A DNA stretch of 64,000 nucleotides, taken from contig VJWN01000005.1 in NCBI GenBank assembly GCA_007644065.1, positions 434,001 to 498,000 of the forward strand, read 5' to 3'. Source of the stretch: Margaritispora aquatica. Its lineage: Eukaryota; Ascomycota; Leotiomycetes; Helotiales; Discinellaceae. This document shows positions 45,076 through 57,833 of the stretch, piece after piece. The notes beneath the pieces are model-generated. The model did no database searches and was not told the DNA's origin. It worked only from the letters and a program-made list of their open reading frames with translations. Position 1 is the first letter of the stretch; each line of letters starts with the position of its first letter. The position numbers and the translations under genes are program-made.

Positions 45076-46468
45076 ATGCGGCGCCTTCATCGGAAAAGTA
45101 GAACGGGATGTGCACAGTGTAAACGACGTCGAATCAAGGTTCGATCTTATATCTCGTCCTTCTCAAAGTTAACGTGTTAACAATTTCTAGTGTGATGAGC
45201 ATACACCCTCATGTCATTATTGCGTCAAAAATCACCTCCAATGTAGTCTTGAGTTCCTGGCACCTAAGGGCATAAAGACCTTCTCAAGCATCTCACCTCC
45301 AAGCACCGCACTCATTGCCCGCCAACCTAAACCCTCGTCTGGCATCTCTGCTCTCCCTTTTGACACACAAACCCATGAGCTCATGCACCACTACCAGACA
45401 TCCGTCTTCCTTTCCCTAGCCGGCGATAGACGACAAGGGATATACCGGCACTCTATTCCACAACTCGGCCTCGCACATCCATTCCTCCTTTCTGGTATCA
45501 GTGCGATCTCTGCTTTGCACCTAGCGACTCTCGTTCCTGCTCGTCGAAAGCAGCTGCAGAGATTAGCTATAGCACATGAGAGCGCTGCATTGCTTGCTTT
45601 CAGGACCTCGCTAAGCGATCCTGATGAGCAGGGAGAACGAGTGGATGCTAATTTTGCGTTTGCTGGTTCGGCCATATATTATATTATGGGTGTTCCTGAT
45701 GATTTGGGGGGAAATTTCGAGACGAAGGTTGATCGGTGTCGGATTCCGAGTAGGGGAGATGAGAATCCACATTGGTTTCAGATGAGTAAGGAACCTACCA
45801 GCTTATAAGTCTCAGCTCTGAGGCGTACATACCTCGATCTCTCCTTTCCTTCACTACCATGCAGCTCAATTTTCATTCAATTTTATATCTATTAACACCC
45901 GTAAACAGTGAGAGGCATGATGAATCTACTAGCAACCAATTTACAAAAGCTATTTCAAGGACCCTTCGCGCCAATTCTAGATCAGCATGCCGATCCACCA
46001 TACTCCATAAATCCAAACGACGCCAAACTCGCGGCTCTAGAACAGATGTGTCTCTCCCCGACCAAACCATCTATATTAAGCTCATATTACGCTCCACATC
46101 GATCCCCAATACCAGTTACCGAATCCTCCTCCTCAGCACAACTATGTCTAACATCCCTAGACCACCTCCGGACCACATTCGCCATCGCACATTCATCATA
46201 CATCCACGCCCTATGCGACAAGACAGCACTCCACATGTGGCCCGGCAAAATCAGTAACGAGTTCTTCGACCTGATCCTTGATCGCGATCCAAGAGCACTG
46301 GTGCTTCTTGCGCATTACTGTGTCCTGCTGAAAAATAACGATCATGTCTGGTGTTTTCGCGGTATAGGAACTGGTTTACTTCACAACATCTGGAAAGAGC
46401 TAGATGAAGACTGGAGAGAATTAATAAAGTGGCCGATGGAGCAACCTATCAGTTGTAGGATTGACTAG
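45076..46468 (+). CDS. Zn(II)2Cys6 transcription factor, Upc2-like
   Basis: Three exons: 45076-45138, 45191-45785 and 45909-46468, closed phases; 405 aa. The intron after codon 21 falls inside the zinc cluster. The joined sequence reads GCAQCKRRRIKCDEHTPSC followed by HYCVKNHLQC, with the six cysteines in C-x2-C-x6-C-x6-C-x2-C-x6-C order. The body has the fungal regulator segment with LMHHYQTSVFLSL and HPFLLSGISAISALHLA, typical of the sterol-uptake-control (Upc2/Ecm22) group. It is nuclear and should bind DNA as a dimer, but the target pathway cannot be told from the sequence. The neighbouring OYE and Cys-protein genes are not evidently its targets. Confidence 0.88.
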
Positions 46469-49400
46469 ATAAGGTAGGTAGGTACCTAAGGTAGATAGGG
46501 GAATGTCCGAAGTCATGTGCCAGGCGCGAAAATGGGGTGTATAAATAAATTTACGCGATCGCACATTGATGACCATTAGACGTCTTTTTCAACGGCAAAA
46601 AATTAGTTTCTCAAGCAGCATAGGCTTCAGTTGATATTGGTTGTTCCATCCGGACCCGGTTAGCAAAGTACATTATGGCTAGGGCCTGATTCACCGTTTA
46701 CGGGTTGCCTCAAAAGAGATGAAATAAACTATCATGATCCCCTGCAAACACCAACTCCTCTTTCACAGCTTCTTAAAATGTGCTGTTGATTTTTGATGAG
46801 TGAGTGTAAGCGAAGCGAGGGACGCGGTTTGTGGTACCAAAATCCAAAATAATTGAACACACAAGGGCTTTTTCAGAGTGTGCCAAAAGTGTGCCACATT
46901 CGTTCATTTTCTAATAGGTGATCTAGATAAACAAATCAAGTATGGCAAGTTCTACTAGAGGAGCATGGATGAGTGCTTTGCTGCTGTCGGAGAAAACAAT
47001 TCTCGGAAATTTCGAAGATCAATTTCTCACGATATTTGATTCTGCCTGATTTCCAGCGCTCTCAGCTTTTCAAAAATCACCCTTCAATTTCCTGTCAATT
47101 TCCTGTTTTATTTCTCTGGCTTCTGAAAATTTTCTCTCGGTGTAACATGGTCGACAGCAACAACGCAAGCACATAGCTGCACAGTCTCTTTCTAATACTT
47201 GAGACAATTTTCCAGAACAGATCCTTCCAGAAGTTTGAAAGGCAAACCAAGCCATCCTGCGATACAAAGAGCTATGCCAATTTCATATTCCAATTGTGAG
47301 TAATTTCAACTTTACATCATGTTGCATCACGTCTCCTGCATCGATCATTCACACAACACATCATGGCTGCTCAGAGCAGCAGCTGACTTGCGATCGATCA
47401 CTTTATGACAAGTAGTCAGTTAATCTCTCAGATCTCCCTCTCGCAAGTCACACATCTCAATATTCCTATATAAAAATAAACTTCAGCTACTTCAACAGTA
47501 ACAAAGTCTGATCCGATACCACGAACATAAAAGGATCCAGACCACTCAACCTGTTGATGCGGTGGTTGATCGATCAGGTATGTGCATGCGTACTACTGCT
47601 CTAACTTAACTCCTATGAGCATTTAAACGGTAAATAGATTCTTACTACAGAGAACTTGCGCTATCAATCAAATCATCGCTATCAAGTCTCCAAATCTGAA
47701 CTAGCTTTCTCTCGCCGCGATCATATTGGTTTGCGAAAGAGATGTACTCTAGCTAAGCAGAAAATCGACAGATTTGTACTGTTTTTATGTCTTACGAAAC
47801 CAATAGATAGTAAGCGTGTCAAAATCTTCAACCAGTCCCACGCTCTTCTGCTCTTATTGTGATGGAGTCGTCTTGAAATTTTGTTGCTTACTTCTTCTAA
47901 CTGAATAGCAGAGAATTATAAATACTGCCCCTCCTCATCTCCTGTCCGTGCTGAATTTCAAGCATTACCATTTCAAAGAATGATAAAATTTGAATCAGGC
48001 ACCACTTCAATCAATGGTGGAACATGTTGAGGCAACTTTCCAGCCTTCTTAGATCAGCATCACAGAATCCAGCTATAAATTAGTCGTTACAATGATTCAT
48101 CTCATAGCCATAAACTAAAGATCACCTACAGTAGCAATGATATGTAGCAGGTCGGATCTGTGCGAGTAAAACCTAGCAGGTATTCTCAATCTGCTTCGGG
48201 CCCAGATTTGCAGAGATGTCAAAGAGTTTTCATTCTGCTACAGAAGGCGAAAAGTGATGTCTAAATGCTCAAAAATCGACCTAGATTTCACAGCAATATC
48301 CCACCTTGACAGTTGACAGCAACAAATCCTCCTTTTACCTTAGCCATAAGAACACTCGTAATTATACCAACGACATTTCAGCCTTCCCTACTTCTGATCT
48401 TTGCATCTGACTGACCAATTCACTACGCTCGCTTTGCATTGCGGCTCGGTATTCTAATTTCCTCCCTTGGATTATCGTAGATTATCGTCCCATGAGTTTC
48501 CATCTATTTATATCAAACCTTTATGATAAATCAAAGCTTAATTTATTCAATTTTACACATCTGGCTTGGTATTGAGCAATCAATTTGCGGTTTGCGATGG
48601 ATCGGTACAAAATTGACTTCTCAGTGACAATTCACTGCCACATCCTGATAATTTTGGTATATAAAATCGACTAGAATTCCAAAGTATGTAAGAAGTGACT
48701 GTTAAATACCTCGAAGACCTCGTTCGAATATACCCTACCGAGCAACTGATCAGCTTCCAACAGAATATCGAAAAGTATGAACTTAATTCCTGTACTATGT
48801 ATCATTTAACATATTCCCATCACACTGTCTCGCAACGGCGTAAAATATCAGCAGGAACTGAGCAAGATAATGATAGCAAAAATCACATTCGACAGCAATA
48901 GGTGATTGGACCTCTCACCAGAACCAGGTAACTTTCCCAACTTCGAACGATAAGTGAAATTATAACAAAACGTGACTCAGCATGGTTGATATTTCACCAA
49001 GCACATAGCCCTCCAAGTCGCATGCTTCGACTCATGTACTCCAAATGAAAAATAGGACCTAATCTGAAATATCTAATCTCCCGAAACACCGAGTGCGCTA
49101 TTTGTGGCTCCATCATAACTCCAGGGGAGCGAGTCAGGATGTTTATGATATCTGAGCATATTCTCTTAAGCTTCCGTTTTGCCGGCTTTGGGTAGTATAC
49201 GGGCGAGTTGAGTCACTAGTTAGGTAAAGTAGCATTAGTCTGAGGTCGCAATGCATTCCTCAGAAACGAATCCAAATTTTGCTCTACACAATTTTCGTTC
49301 GCCTTGGAAATGACAGACTGAGACTGATATCCGAGCATGGTTCAACCAACCATAACCACTCTTGATAGTCAAGGTTTGTTGTGATAAACCTGAGATAATC

Positions 49401-51358
49401 TCATCAATGCTCAATTCTACATGCGGCAGAGGCACAGAAACTACGCAGTTCCATGTATGCCGACAGTCTTGCTGGCAACAATTTTCGGCATCGAACCCAT
49501 CTTTCCGTATCTCCTGTCGAACTTCGACACAAAGTCCTCAAGACGCATCCAACATGCAAGGACATCCCCTCAATCTATGCATCCAGAAGTCAAAAGGTCC
49601 AATTACACGAACCCTCTCGCATACCGAATGTTCTCATTCAACAATCTCGGTGACATTTCCCAAAACATCGCAAATAAACAAAAAAGAATTCCCGCCAGCA
49701 GCACGACGAGAAAGTTGCAAAGCTCCACATGGAATTCTGACTGGCGACATGCAGTGTAATCAAAAACTATTTTGTGTCTCGCTAGCCAATGGCACAGGGT
49801 GGGTGCCCTTGTCCCCACGGTGCAGGCTGCATCAGTAAGCAGCTTGGGTGGCAGTGGGATATACCCGCATTTGAAGATTGCGGGGATGTGAGAAACGACC
49901 ACAAAAACAATGATTACGATGATGATTGCAATTCCAGTCATCTCCTGAATTCTTTGGATGGTCAGTTCTTTTCGAGGTGTGTTCTAGCGGTTAACGGTGA
50001 TAACAGACCGCGTGTATGAAAGCTAGAATTTAAGCGAAGCTTGATGGATAGATAGTTGTAGATATTAAAACATTAGAATTCAGTTATGAATTTCAGAGCC
50101 AAACACCCGGTACCTCGATAGAAAGCTCGATTGGGGTCCATTCGTATAATTGAATCCAATGACAACCCCCAACATGCTCAAAACTAACAAGGAATGGGGG
50201 AGGGGGGCCAACTTCCTAAGACTTAAGGTAGGTCACCTTAATACCGGGAGGGTCTGGTTCGATAACCCCGTGCAAGTTAAAGACTTTGTCTTGACGAGAA
50301 TGTGACCCGGAGGAGGTAACCTGGTGTGGATAGGTAGCTTGGTTCCCAGCGCAGGGATACCAGATTTGGCGAGCGTCGCTCTTCAAACACGGCAAGTTGG
50401 GGGCCATTTGATGCTTTAGGATACGAGGTAGGTCGAATTCGCCACAAGCAAAGCCAAAAAACTCTAGCCGATGTAGAAGATCCAGGCCTTGTAAGTGTTC
50501 GTGGGAAACTTCTCTAAGAATTTATTTTTATATGCTTTCCCAACATGGATGATATCTAAGCAAATTCTCTTTACTAACGTCTATGATATCTAAGCAGATT
50601 CTAAGGCTTTGTCCCGATGTGCTATCTAGCTCTATTTATGTCTTCCACGGTAACGAACTTTGATACAGCCTTGATGATCCTGTTTGAAGCCAGTGGCAGG
50701 ACTCTGCCTCTTTGTCCTCTTCTGTCACTTCCAGTTTGTTAAGCTCCCATGCGAGCCACGAAAAATTGGTTGAACATCCTGCAGCCAGAGTACTGACCGC
50801 CAAGTTCTGTGGCGGAATGGGGTCGAACTTCCTAAATGATACTGCAGTATAGCCCTGCGGTACATAGTTCCGCAAGTCGAGTTTGAGGGACTGTAGCCCG
50901 GCTTGCCTCAAACAGTCATGCAGAGGAGGCTAAGTTGACTGTAGGAGTAACCAACAACCCATCACGATGAACCAATGATAGGAGAGAATAGTGCTTACAC
51001 ATCTCTGGATCTAACGTAAACATCTCCTCATGGCATCAAGTGCCTGTACACGCATTCCTTCTTGATATCTCAGCTGCAGTGCAAGAAGATGATGTTATTG
51101 GCGGTGCTCCTGCCTTATAAATCAGCTCCTTGTCATTCTGAGCCTCCACATGCTGGAAACCTAGCAATCCTACATATCGAAACAAATAAAAGGCAGTCTT
51201 GGTATTATATCGTACGATTTAATCATGCAACTTTGCTCTAGATTATTGGTCGACACATTCATTGACTTGTACATTAACGATTGTGAGTTTCGTGGAGAAG
51301 AGACAAATCTTTTTGTCAGAAACCAAGAATAGAGACAACAAAGCCAACATTGTACGCC
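46469..51358. other. Gene-poor region, 4.9 kb
   Basis: The largest gap in the window. Short frames only, several overlapping on opposite strands near 49360-49940. The minus frame there begins with a hydrophobic run but shows no other gene-like feature. A tandem AGGT patch lies at about 46472-46497. Two near-identical copies of ATGATATCTAAGCARATTCT lie near 50548 and 50583. No tRNA, rRNA or intact element is recognised; non-coding transcripts are possible but cannot be seen. Confidence 0.5.
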
Positions 51359-52034
51359 ATGCCCTTCCAATATAATCAAGACAGCTTTTGGGACGGTGCA
51401 AGCTTCTTTTTGGAAGACTTGAATATGATTCCTGGTGACCATAGGACATTTTTCGAAGGAAGACCGCATGAACATTCGGTATGTCGTTGCTCCTCCCTCT
51501 GTCGATCATAAGCTTATATTTACTTAGATTGATACTTCCAACCAACAATATATGCCATTCGGTGACAGCAGTACAATTGCAAGTCCAGGATGGACTCAGA
51601 TGTATCCCCCAATTGGTGAAGCGGCTTCACCTAGCAACTCCAAACTAGTGGCTACAAACACCTCAGCACAAAGCAGCACGTTGCCTACCCAAGCCCCAAG
51701 GAAACCTTCGGCCGAAGCAGTTGCAAGGAGGAGAAAGCAAAACCGTGTCTCCCAAGCCGCGTGGCGTGCTAGAAACAAAGAGCTTGTTGAAGAACTACGC
51801 CAAGAAATCAATGAACATTCCGAGTATAACCAGTTCATGCACCAAACAATGCAGAATTTGTTAGAAACTACAGAGTCATTGAAAGGAATTATTCTGAGAG
51901 CACTTGCCACGGCTCCCCCCCAAGCGTCTCAAGATATTCGGAGAGTGATGGGCACAGATGAACAACTTTTGTCGCCAGAATCGTCACATGAAGGACCAAT
52001 GCAAGAATATGAAGGCAATGGGCAGAGGTCCTAA
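51359..52034 (+). CDS. Short Yap-like bZIP transcription factor
   Basis: Two exons: 51359-51478 and 51528-52034, split by a 49-nt intron (GTATGT...TAG); 208 aa. The basic region is RRRKQNRVSQAAWRARNKEL, which follows the fungal Yap pattern QNRxxQxxxRxR with A-to-S and F-to-W changes. It is followed by a leucine-zipper-like helix (VEELRQEINEHSEYNQFMH). The N-terminal part is Ser/Pro/Asn-rich. There is no C-terminal Cys-rich domain, so it is not a classic Yap1 redox sensor. Short bZIPs of this shape often sit in or near secondary-metabolite loci. The neighbouring MBOAT gene is the only possible partner seen. Confidence 0.82.
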
Positions 52035-52881
52035 CATAAGACTTGGTGATAATGGAATGCATTTTATGGCGTTTTGGGGGGATAGAGGCCAGGTCATGAT
52101 AGGGAAATCAGCCATGCTTGGTCGCCCTCGAATAGTGGATGGAATGAATAAAGGGACTTTGCGATGTGAATCAGAGATACAATACAGAAATCAGATGAAA
52201 CCACAACAAGTAATTTCTTAGATGATTTGCAGGTGAAATTTGGAAATACATTGTACTTCGTACGAAGTACATTTAAACCGCGGAGTATCCAAAACGAGAT
52301 CTATGTCCGAATGGTTATCAGAAGCCAATCTTCACATGAAGATACTGATGCTTCGTCAGCATCAGAACAGTAAATCAGCAATGTGGCTGCCACACAAGAT
52401 GGCATTTATTAACCCGAGGCTACTCAGTATGCACCTTTGTCTTGAAGAGGAACAGAACAGGCAACAAAACAAGTATAAGACCACTTTTTGATGAGATCTC
52501 AACAGTATCTTATGCCTCGGCCTTGCCAGAAGCAAAGAGACAGAATGCAAACACACGAATGTACATTTGAAGGGATGCAAATGGATTTCACGAGTAGGCA
52601 AATTTTATAAATAACGTTGTGATGGACAGGTTGCAGTCCAAGAAAGCTTTGAGCCTACACTGAAGATCTTGATTAGATAAGATCTTACAATTCAGTAACC
52701 GACGTCATCGCTCCACCCAAAACAATTGAACGACGAAGACAACAGGAACAAGTACAACCTTCTGAGGCTACAACCTTCACAACCAGTCAGGCCGCCACCT
52801 GACTTGGGGTACACAATACCTCGAGTCTTCTCCTCTCCTGTCTCCTCTGCCAATCCCTCGACATAACCTTAAATCTCTAAT
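52035..52881. other. Intergenic between bZIP and MBOAT genes
   Basis: About 850 bp containing the 20-bp perfect palindrome at 52252-52271. Short frames only. The C/T-rich stretch just before 52882 looks like the MBOAT promoter/leader. Confidence 0.5.
52252..52271. repeat. 20-bp perfect palindrome
   Basis: TGTACTTCGTACGAAGTACA equals its own reverse complement. It lies about 220 bp past the bZIP stop codon. It could be a regulatory dimer site, a 3'-end hairpin or a relic of a mobile element end. Confidence 0.7.
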
Positions 52882-54582
52882 ATGGCCTCGCTATTCCCCC
52901 ATCTCATAGCGACTGGGCCGCCTCCTACGTCCAGACAAGTAATGGACGTATACCGCGCTACTTTCGATGCGCAAGTAATAGAGGGGACCCTCCGACCACT
53001 GGTACTCACATACCATTTGCTTGGCTACTTTCTCCTCGTCGGATATCTCTGCATACCTCACACACAGCGACCTTGGGTGTATGTAGCGAGATGGCCAGTT
53101 TTGGGAGCTATATTGGCGTTTCAGTGGCACACGTTGTGGACGACGACGAGTATGAGTATGGCGACGGGGTTCGCGGCTGGTTTGATGGCTGTTTGGGGGA
53201 CAGTGTGGTCGGTGAGTTGGCTGGTGCTGAATAGAACACAGTTTGAGGCAAAGAGAGTGCGTGCGAGGCCAAGGATGGGAGAGAAGGGAGAAGCGAGGAC
53301 GAGTGCAGAAGGGAATGCAAATGGGAATGGAAAGGCGATTGAGAGTCATGGAAGTGTGAATGGTAATGGGTCTTTGAGGAAACGCAAGCAGGTAAATGGG
53401 CCCTCGGAACCGAAAGGCCAAGAGGAAACAGTTCTCAGCGAGACAAGCCCAACATCCTTCGACTACGACCCGTCAAAAGACGAAAGTCTAGAATACTACT
53501 GGCAATCCTACCCTATAACAGGTACTCTCTCTGAACGATTTGACTGGGTATTCGACCTAGTAATAAACTTCCGCATGCCGGGCTGGAACATCGCCATCTC
53601 GCCTCTCCCCTCATTACCTCCCTCTATCGCGTCCCAATTAGGCGAGCCCACCTCCTCCGTTCCGAATAACATCTCCTCCATCGGCCTCGTACGCTACGAC
53701 ACACGCCTTGCCCTCCTGCGCGCTCGCCTCCCCACCTTCATAGCAGGGTACTTCGCACTCGACCTCCTTAAAACAACGCTTATGCATGACCCATACTTCA
53801 TCTTCGGCCCAACAACATACTCCCCCAACTTTCCATTCCCCCTTTCCATCCTGCTTTCCACACCATTTCTTCGGAAATTCACACACCAGCTCTTCTCCTC
53901 CTTCGCCATCATCCTTTCCCTAGAAATGGTATTTATGCTCGCGCCGCTCGGTCTTTCAATCCTACTTGGTCCACGACTCCTCGGCCAAACAGCAGAAGCG
54001 TGGTACTACCCCTCGACATGGGGTGCGTGGTCAAATGTCATGGACAAGGGGTTGAACGGCCTCTGGGGAAGCTGGTGGCACCAAACATTCCGCTTCATGT
54101 TTTCCGCGCCAACGAATTACCTCATCGCCCAAGGCTATATCAAGCCTCGTACTCAGTTAGCACGCATCCTTGCACTACTATTTGCCTTCGGCATTTCAGG
54201 CCTCCTACACGCAGGTGGATCGATCTCTCAATTCCCACCCACGAAGCCTTTACATGCACCTATTTTCTTCATGCTACAAGCAGTAGGCATCACAATCCAG
54301 ACACTCCTCTGCGTATTATGTCATCCCTTGTTGGAGAAGATGCCAAGAGGGGTGCGAAGGGCGGGGAATTTCGCATTCACGTTCTTCTGGCTGCTGGAGA
54401 CGGGGCATTGGCTTACGGATGATTTTGCGAGGGGTGGCATTTGGCTGTATGAGCCTGTTCCGATTAGTGTGTTTAGAGGATTGGGCTGGGGAGAGAGGGA
54501 TGCGGGGTGGTGGTGTTGGGAACATTTGGGGGTTGGGTGGCATACGGGAAGTAGGTGGTGGGAGAGCGGTGTTGCTATTTAG
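52882..54582 (+). CDS. Wax-synthase-like MBOAT acyltransferase
   Basis: Single exon, 566 aa. N-terminal hydrophobic segments (LVLTYHLLGYFLLVGYL and others) are followed by a low-complexity cytosolic loop rich in Asn/Gly (GNANGNGKAIESHGSVNGNG). The core then has a wax-synthase domain with LWGSWWHQTFRF (family motif R-x-W...WHQ.FR) and the likely catalytic His in FGISGLLHAGG, between membrane helices. Related fungal enzymes transfer acyl groups onto alcohols of lipids or secondary metabolites (Tri7-like O-acetyltransferases belong to this family). The substrate is unknown and no core biosynthetic gene is nearby. The predicted location is the endoplasmic reticulum membrane, with about 8-9 helices. 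Confidence 0.85.
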   Translation: MASLFPHLIATGPPPTSRQVMDVYRATFDAQVIEGTLRPLVLTYHLLGYFLLVGYLCIPHTQRPWVYVARWPVLGAILAFQWHTLWTTTSMSMATGFAAGLMAVWGTVWSVSWLVLNRTQFEAKRVRARPRMGEKGEARTSAEGNANGNGKAIESHGSVNGNGSLRKRKQVNGPSEPKGQEETVLSETSPTSFDYDPSKDESLEYYWQSYPITGTLSERFDWVFDLVINFRMPGWNIAISPLPSLPPSIASQLGEPTSSVPNNISSIGLVRYDTRLALLRARLPTFIAGYFALDLLKTTLMHDPYFIFGPTTYSPNFPFPLSILLSTPFLRKFTHQLFSSFAIILSLEMVFMLAPLGLSILLGPRLLGQTAEAWYYPSTWGAWSNVMDKGLNGLWGSWWHQTFRFMFSAPTNYLIAQGYIKPRTQLARILALLFAFGISGLLHAGGSISQFPPTKPLHAPIFFMLQAVGITIQTLLCVLCHPLLEKMPRGVRRAGNFAFTFFWLLETGHWLTDDFARGGIWLYEPVPISVFRGLGWGERDAGWWCWEHLGVGWHTGSRWWESGVAI

Positions 54583-55507
54583 ATGAGATGGTGAATGAGG
54601 ATATGGAATGATTTATGGATGTAAAATGATTGGAATGCTGGATGATGCATGGTTTGGACGGCTTCATGGGAATGGGATTGGAAATAGGAGTTTGAGTTGG
54701 CTGGTTGCATAGCGACGGAATCCGCATGGTTTGGGTTACTGCATATCGGCATGGCAGAGATAAAATATATATTCGGCTACAGGTATGTCTCAGAGGGATA
54801 TATCAGGTCAGGACAGGTCAGGACCAGCATTAAGGAGTTGGATTAAATTTTCTTAATAGACTACCAGCATGTGACAAATTTTATGGATGCTACGTCCCGA
54901 CTAGTCTCATGATCGTTACATTTCTACTTTCTATTTTGATGTTAAATGCGCTACTTGATTTTACACATTCATCAAGTTTCCCAGCCAGTAGTTTTTTTTT
55001 ACCACTTCTAGTAACTCTGGACTTAGGTTGGGGACCTCAGGAAATTTATATAACAGATTTTCAATTTGGGCAACATCTGTCAATGTAGTTAAATCACTTT
55101 GAAGAGAAAAACAAATAAAAATCGAGTAATGGAGATCACGCTTTATTTTGCAATGGCTTTTCTTCTCTACATGTACCTGCCCACCCTCATCCATGCATGT
55201 AACGTCATGTGCTGTTCAGCCGTCATCTAAGCAGCCGACCGGAGACAGTCAATTACTATGCAACTAAACGAGCAGAACTCGGCACGACTGATTTCATTCC
55301 ATCGACCAATCGACCCACCGATTGAATCGCTGCATTCCCTCCCAAGAATGCAGTCAACAAGCAAGCAAGAACGCCGTCCCTTGAATGAGTATAGCATCAC
55401 ATCACCCACATCCGAAGATGGCCTGAAGGAAGGAAGAGAGAGGGCACTCTTTGCTACACAATCATCAACCTAATATTATCACCCTAGCACGCAAGACCAC
55501 CGCACGC
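54583..55507. other. Convergent intergenic region
   Basis: About 925 bp between the MBOAT gene and eIF3b. Short frames only; 3' UTRs expected. Confidence 0.5.
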
Positions 55508-57833
55508 TCAAGCAACAATCTCCTCGCTCTCCTCAACGATCTCCTCGACAATCTCCTCAATAACCTGGTCCTCGGTCTCATCAGTCTTCTTGATCAGACC
55601 CTCCATAGGATCAGCAGGAAGACCCATGATCTCGCGCTCCTCAGCAACCTCTGCCTCGATCGATGCACGCCATGCCAACCACTCGTCCAGAAGTCTGCGA
55701 CGGTGCTCAACGATAGCGAGATCGGCTGAAGCGCCACGGTCGGCATCCTCGACATCGAAGACTTTGCTGTACTCGCGGAGGTTCTTGCGGATGGTCTTTT
55801 GCTCTTCCTTGGTGAGGAGCGTGGGTGGGCGTGGGCGCCAGAGCCATTGCTTGAACTTCTCGACGGGTTCTTCACGGAGTTGCTCGCCCTTGAAATCGTA
55901 TAGGTGGTAGCCATTTTCCATCTATCTGTGTTAGCTTGTAATAGTAATAATCAAACCGAGGATGCTTACTGTGTGCTTCCAGATACTGGCGCTGGTGGCA
56001 ACGAAACGACCTGAGGGATCCCAGTCGATATCAGTTACACCATAGTGGTCAGCAACGTTCATGAGCTGCAAGTTGGCGGTCAAATCCTTGTCACTCTCAA
56101 GCCTCTCACCCTCAAAGTCCATGTCATAGAATTCCATGTCGAAGCTCTGTTGAGAGTGAACAGTGGCTACAATGACGAAACGTCCCTTAGGCGACCAGTA
56201 GATAGCATTGCTGTTTTTCTTGTCAAAGGTACGGATGTGCTTGAAGTTTCCAACACCTGGACCCTTGATCTTCTCGGGGCAGTAGAAGGCAACAGAAGTC
56301 TTGGGTGGAACAGCTGAAGGTGCAATAACTTCGGCAGTTGTGATGATAACGAATCTGTCGCCCTTTGGCTCCCAAGCGAAGTTAATGACGGGATCTTTGA
56401 TGGTATCAACTACTTCCACAGGTACTCCCTTCTCCTTGATGCGGAAGATTTCTAAACTGGTGGCCATGGACTTTTTCGACTTTGAGTGGCGATCGACCTT
56501 GACACACAGGTAATCGGCGTTTGACTGCCAGTGCAGCTTTGCATCGGTGACACTGAACAGATTGAGAGTCCTGACGATTTCCTTTGATGGAATGCTCATC
56601 AAACCGACCTTTGCTGGGTTACTACCGATTTCAGGGGTCCAGAAACAGAATAGCTGCTCGTAAGTCTTGACTCCATCACGGTGAGGTGTGGCTGGGGCCC
56701 AGTCGAAATCCATAACACCATCAATCTTAATTGATGTCTTGTCCAAGAGACCCATGCGAGGGAGCTCGTAGACTGAAATCGAAGCGCCTTGAGTCAGACG
56801 TGCAACGTACTTGTCATCTGAAGACCATTTGAATGCTGGCCAAACAATCTTTCGCTTTACTGGTTGACCTGCCTCGTCCGTTGAATTGCTTGGCAGCTCA
56901 AGGTTTGCGAAAGAACGAAGAGGTTTGCCAGTCTCAATATCCCAAATAACGTAGTTCTTTCCATCATCGTCAACAGACAGCGATGGGTGACCTTCCTCAC
57001 CAATAACAATAGGCCTATTTGACCAAGTTGTCAGGTACTTTTCTCCTGGTGAAAAATCAACCAAGTTAACGAAAGGATGAGCAAATCGCTTTTGACGTGT
57101 CCAAGATGGTCCACCCCAGAGTTGTACACCTTGCTGATGCATGGATGTGAGGTATGTTCCTTGTGGTGACCATTGTACGAAAGACTCTGTCCAATGTTGA
57201 CGATCAACAATGCTCTCTGGTGCTTCTTTCTCGTTGTTCCAGAAAACCTGAACTCTGTCGTCCTTGTACATAACAAACTGGTCCCGTCCGCGTGCGCTTG
57301 GATCTGCTAAGTATGATCGCAAGTGCTCCTTCTCTTGGAACTCCTCAATGTGTGGTGGGTTATAGGTCTCATCAATTCGTCCTTCTCCGCCATATCGCTC
57401 GATGTCGGTCAGCTTATTGACTCTCAAGGTGTGCTTCTTGTCCAGGGCAACCAAATCGAGTTGCTTGCATGCCGAGATTGCTTCTGCACCACTGGCATAT
57501 TCAACGAATGCGAATCTGCAGACGTCAATATTTGAACAGGAGATTTGAAAATTTTAGAGCTTACTTTTCTGAGCGTCCCTGGCTGTTGATTGGCATGTAG
57601 ATGGAGTCCTCTTTGACCTTTCCTGCTGCATCTAACTTGCGCTTCAAGAACTTGATCAACTTTGGTCTTGTCTCCTCTGTAACCTCTGGCAATCCATCGA
57701 CCACAACAAATCCGTCCAGTCCCTTCTCAAGCTGAACTTCAAATCTCTCTCTCAAATCGGACACATCCACATCCTCCTCCTCATCGTAATCATCATCCTC
57801 CGGATCTGGCAGATGGTCGAAACTTGGCGCCAT
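55508..57833 (-). CDS. PRT1: Translation initiation factor eIF3 subunit b (PRT1)
   Basis: Three exons: 57833-57565, 57515-55970 and 55921-55508, closed phases, 742 aa, the expected size. An acidic N-terminus is followed by the RRM ([10 protein letters not shown]...[13 protein letters not shown], with the first intron splitting the RRM). A WD40-like beta-propeller follows ([76 protein letters not shown]). The C-terminal helical tail ([18 protein letters not shown]) contacts eIF3i and eIF3g. It is a core scaffold of eIF3 on the 40S subunit. It is a housekeeping gene, head to head with CCT2. Confidence 0.95.

Noticed and set aside
49362..49941. Overlapping open frames of 112-158 codons on both strands
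   Set aside because: Mutually overlapping, no domain, weak codon pattern. The hydrophobic start of the minus frame is not enough to call a gene.
50250..50275. GGTTCGAT-containing stretch resembling a tRNA B box
   Set aside because: The B box consensus is not met at the final CC and no A box or cloverleaf could be drawn around it.
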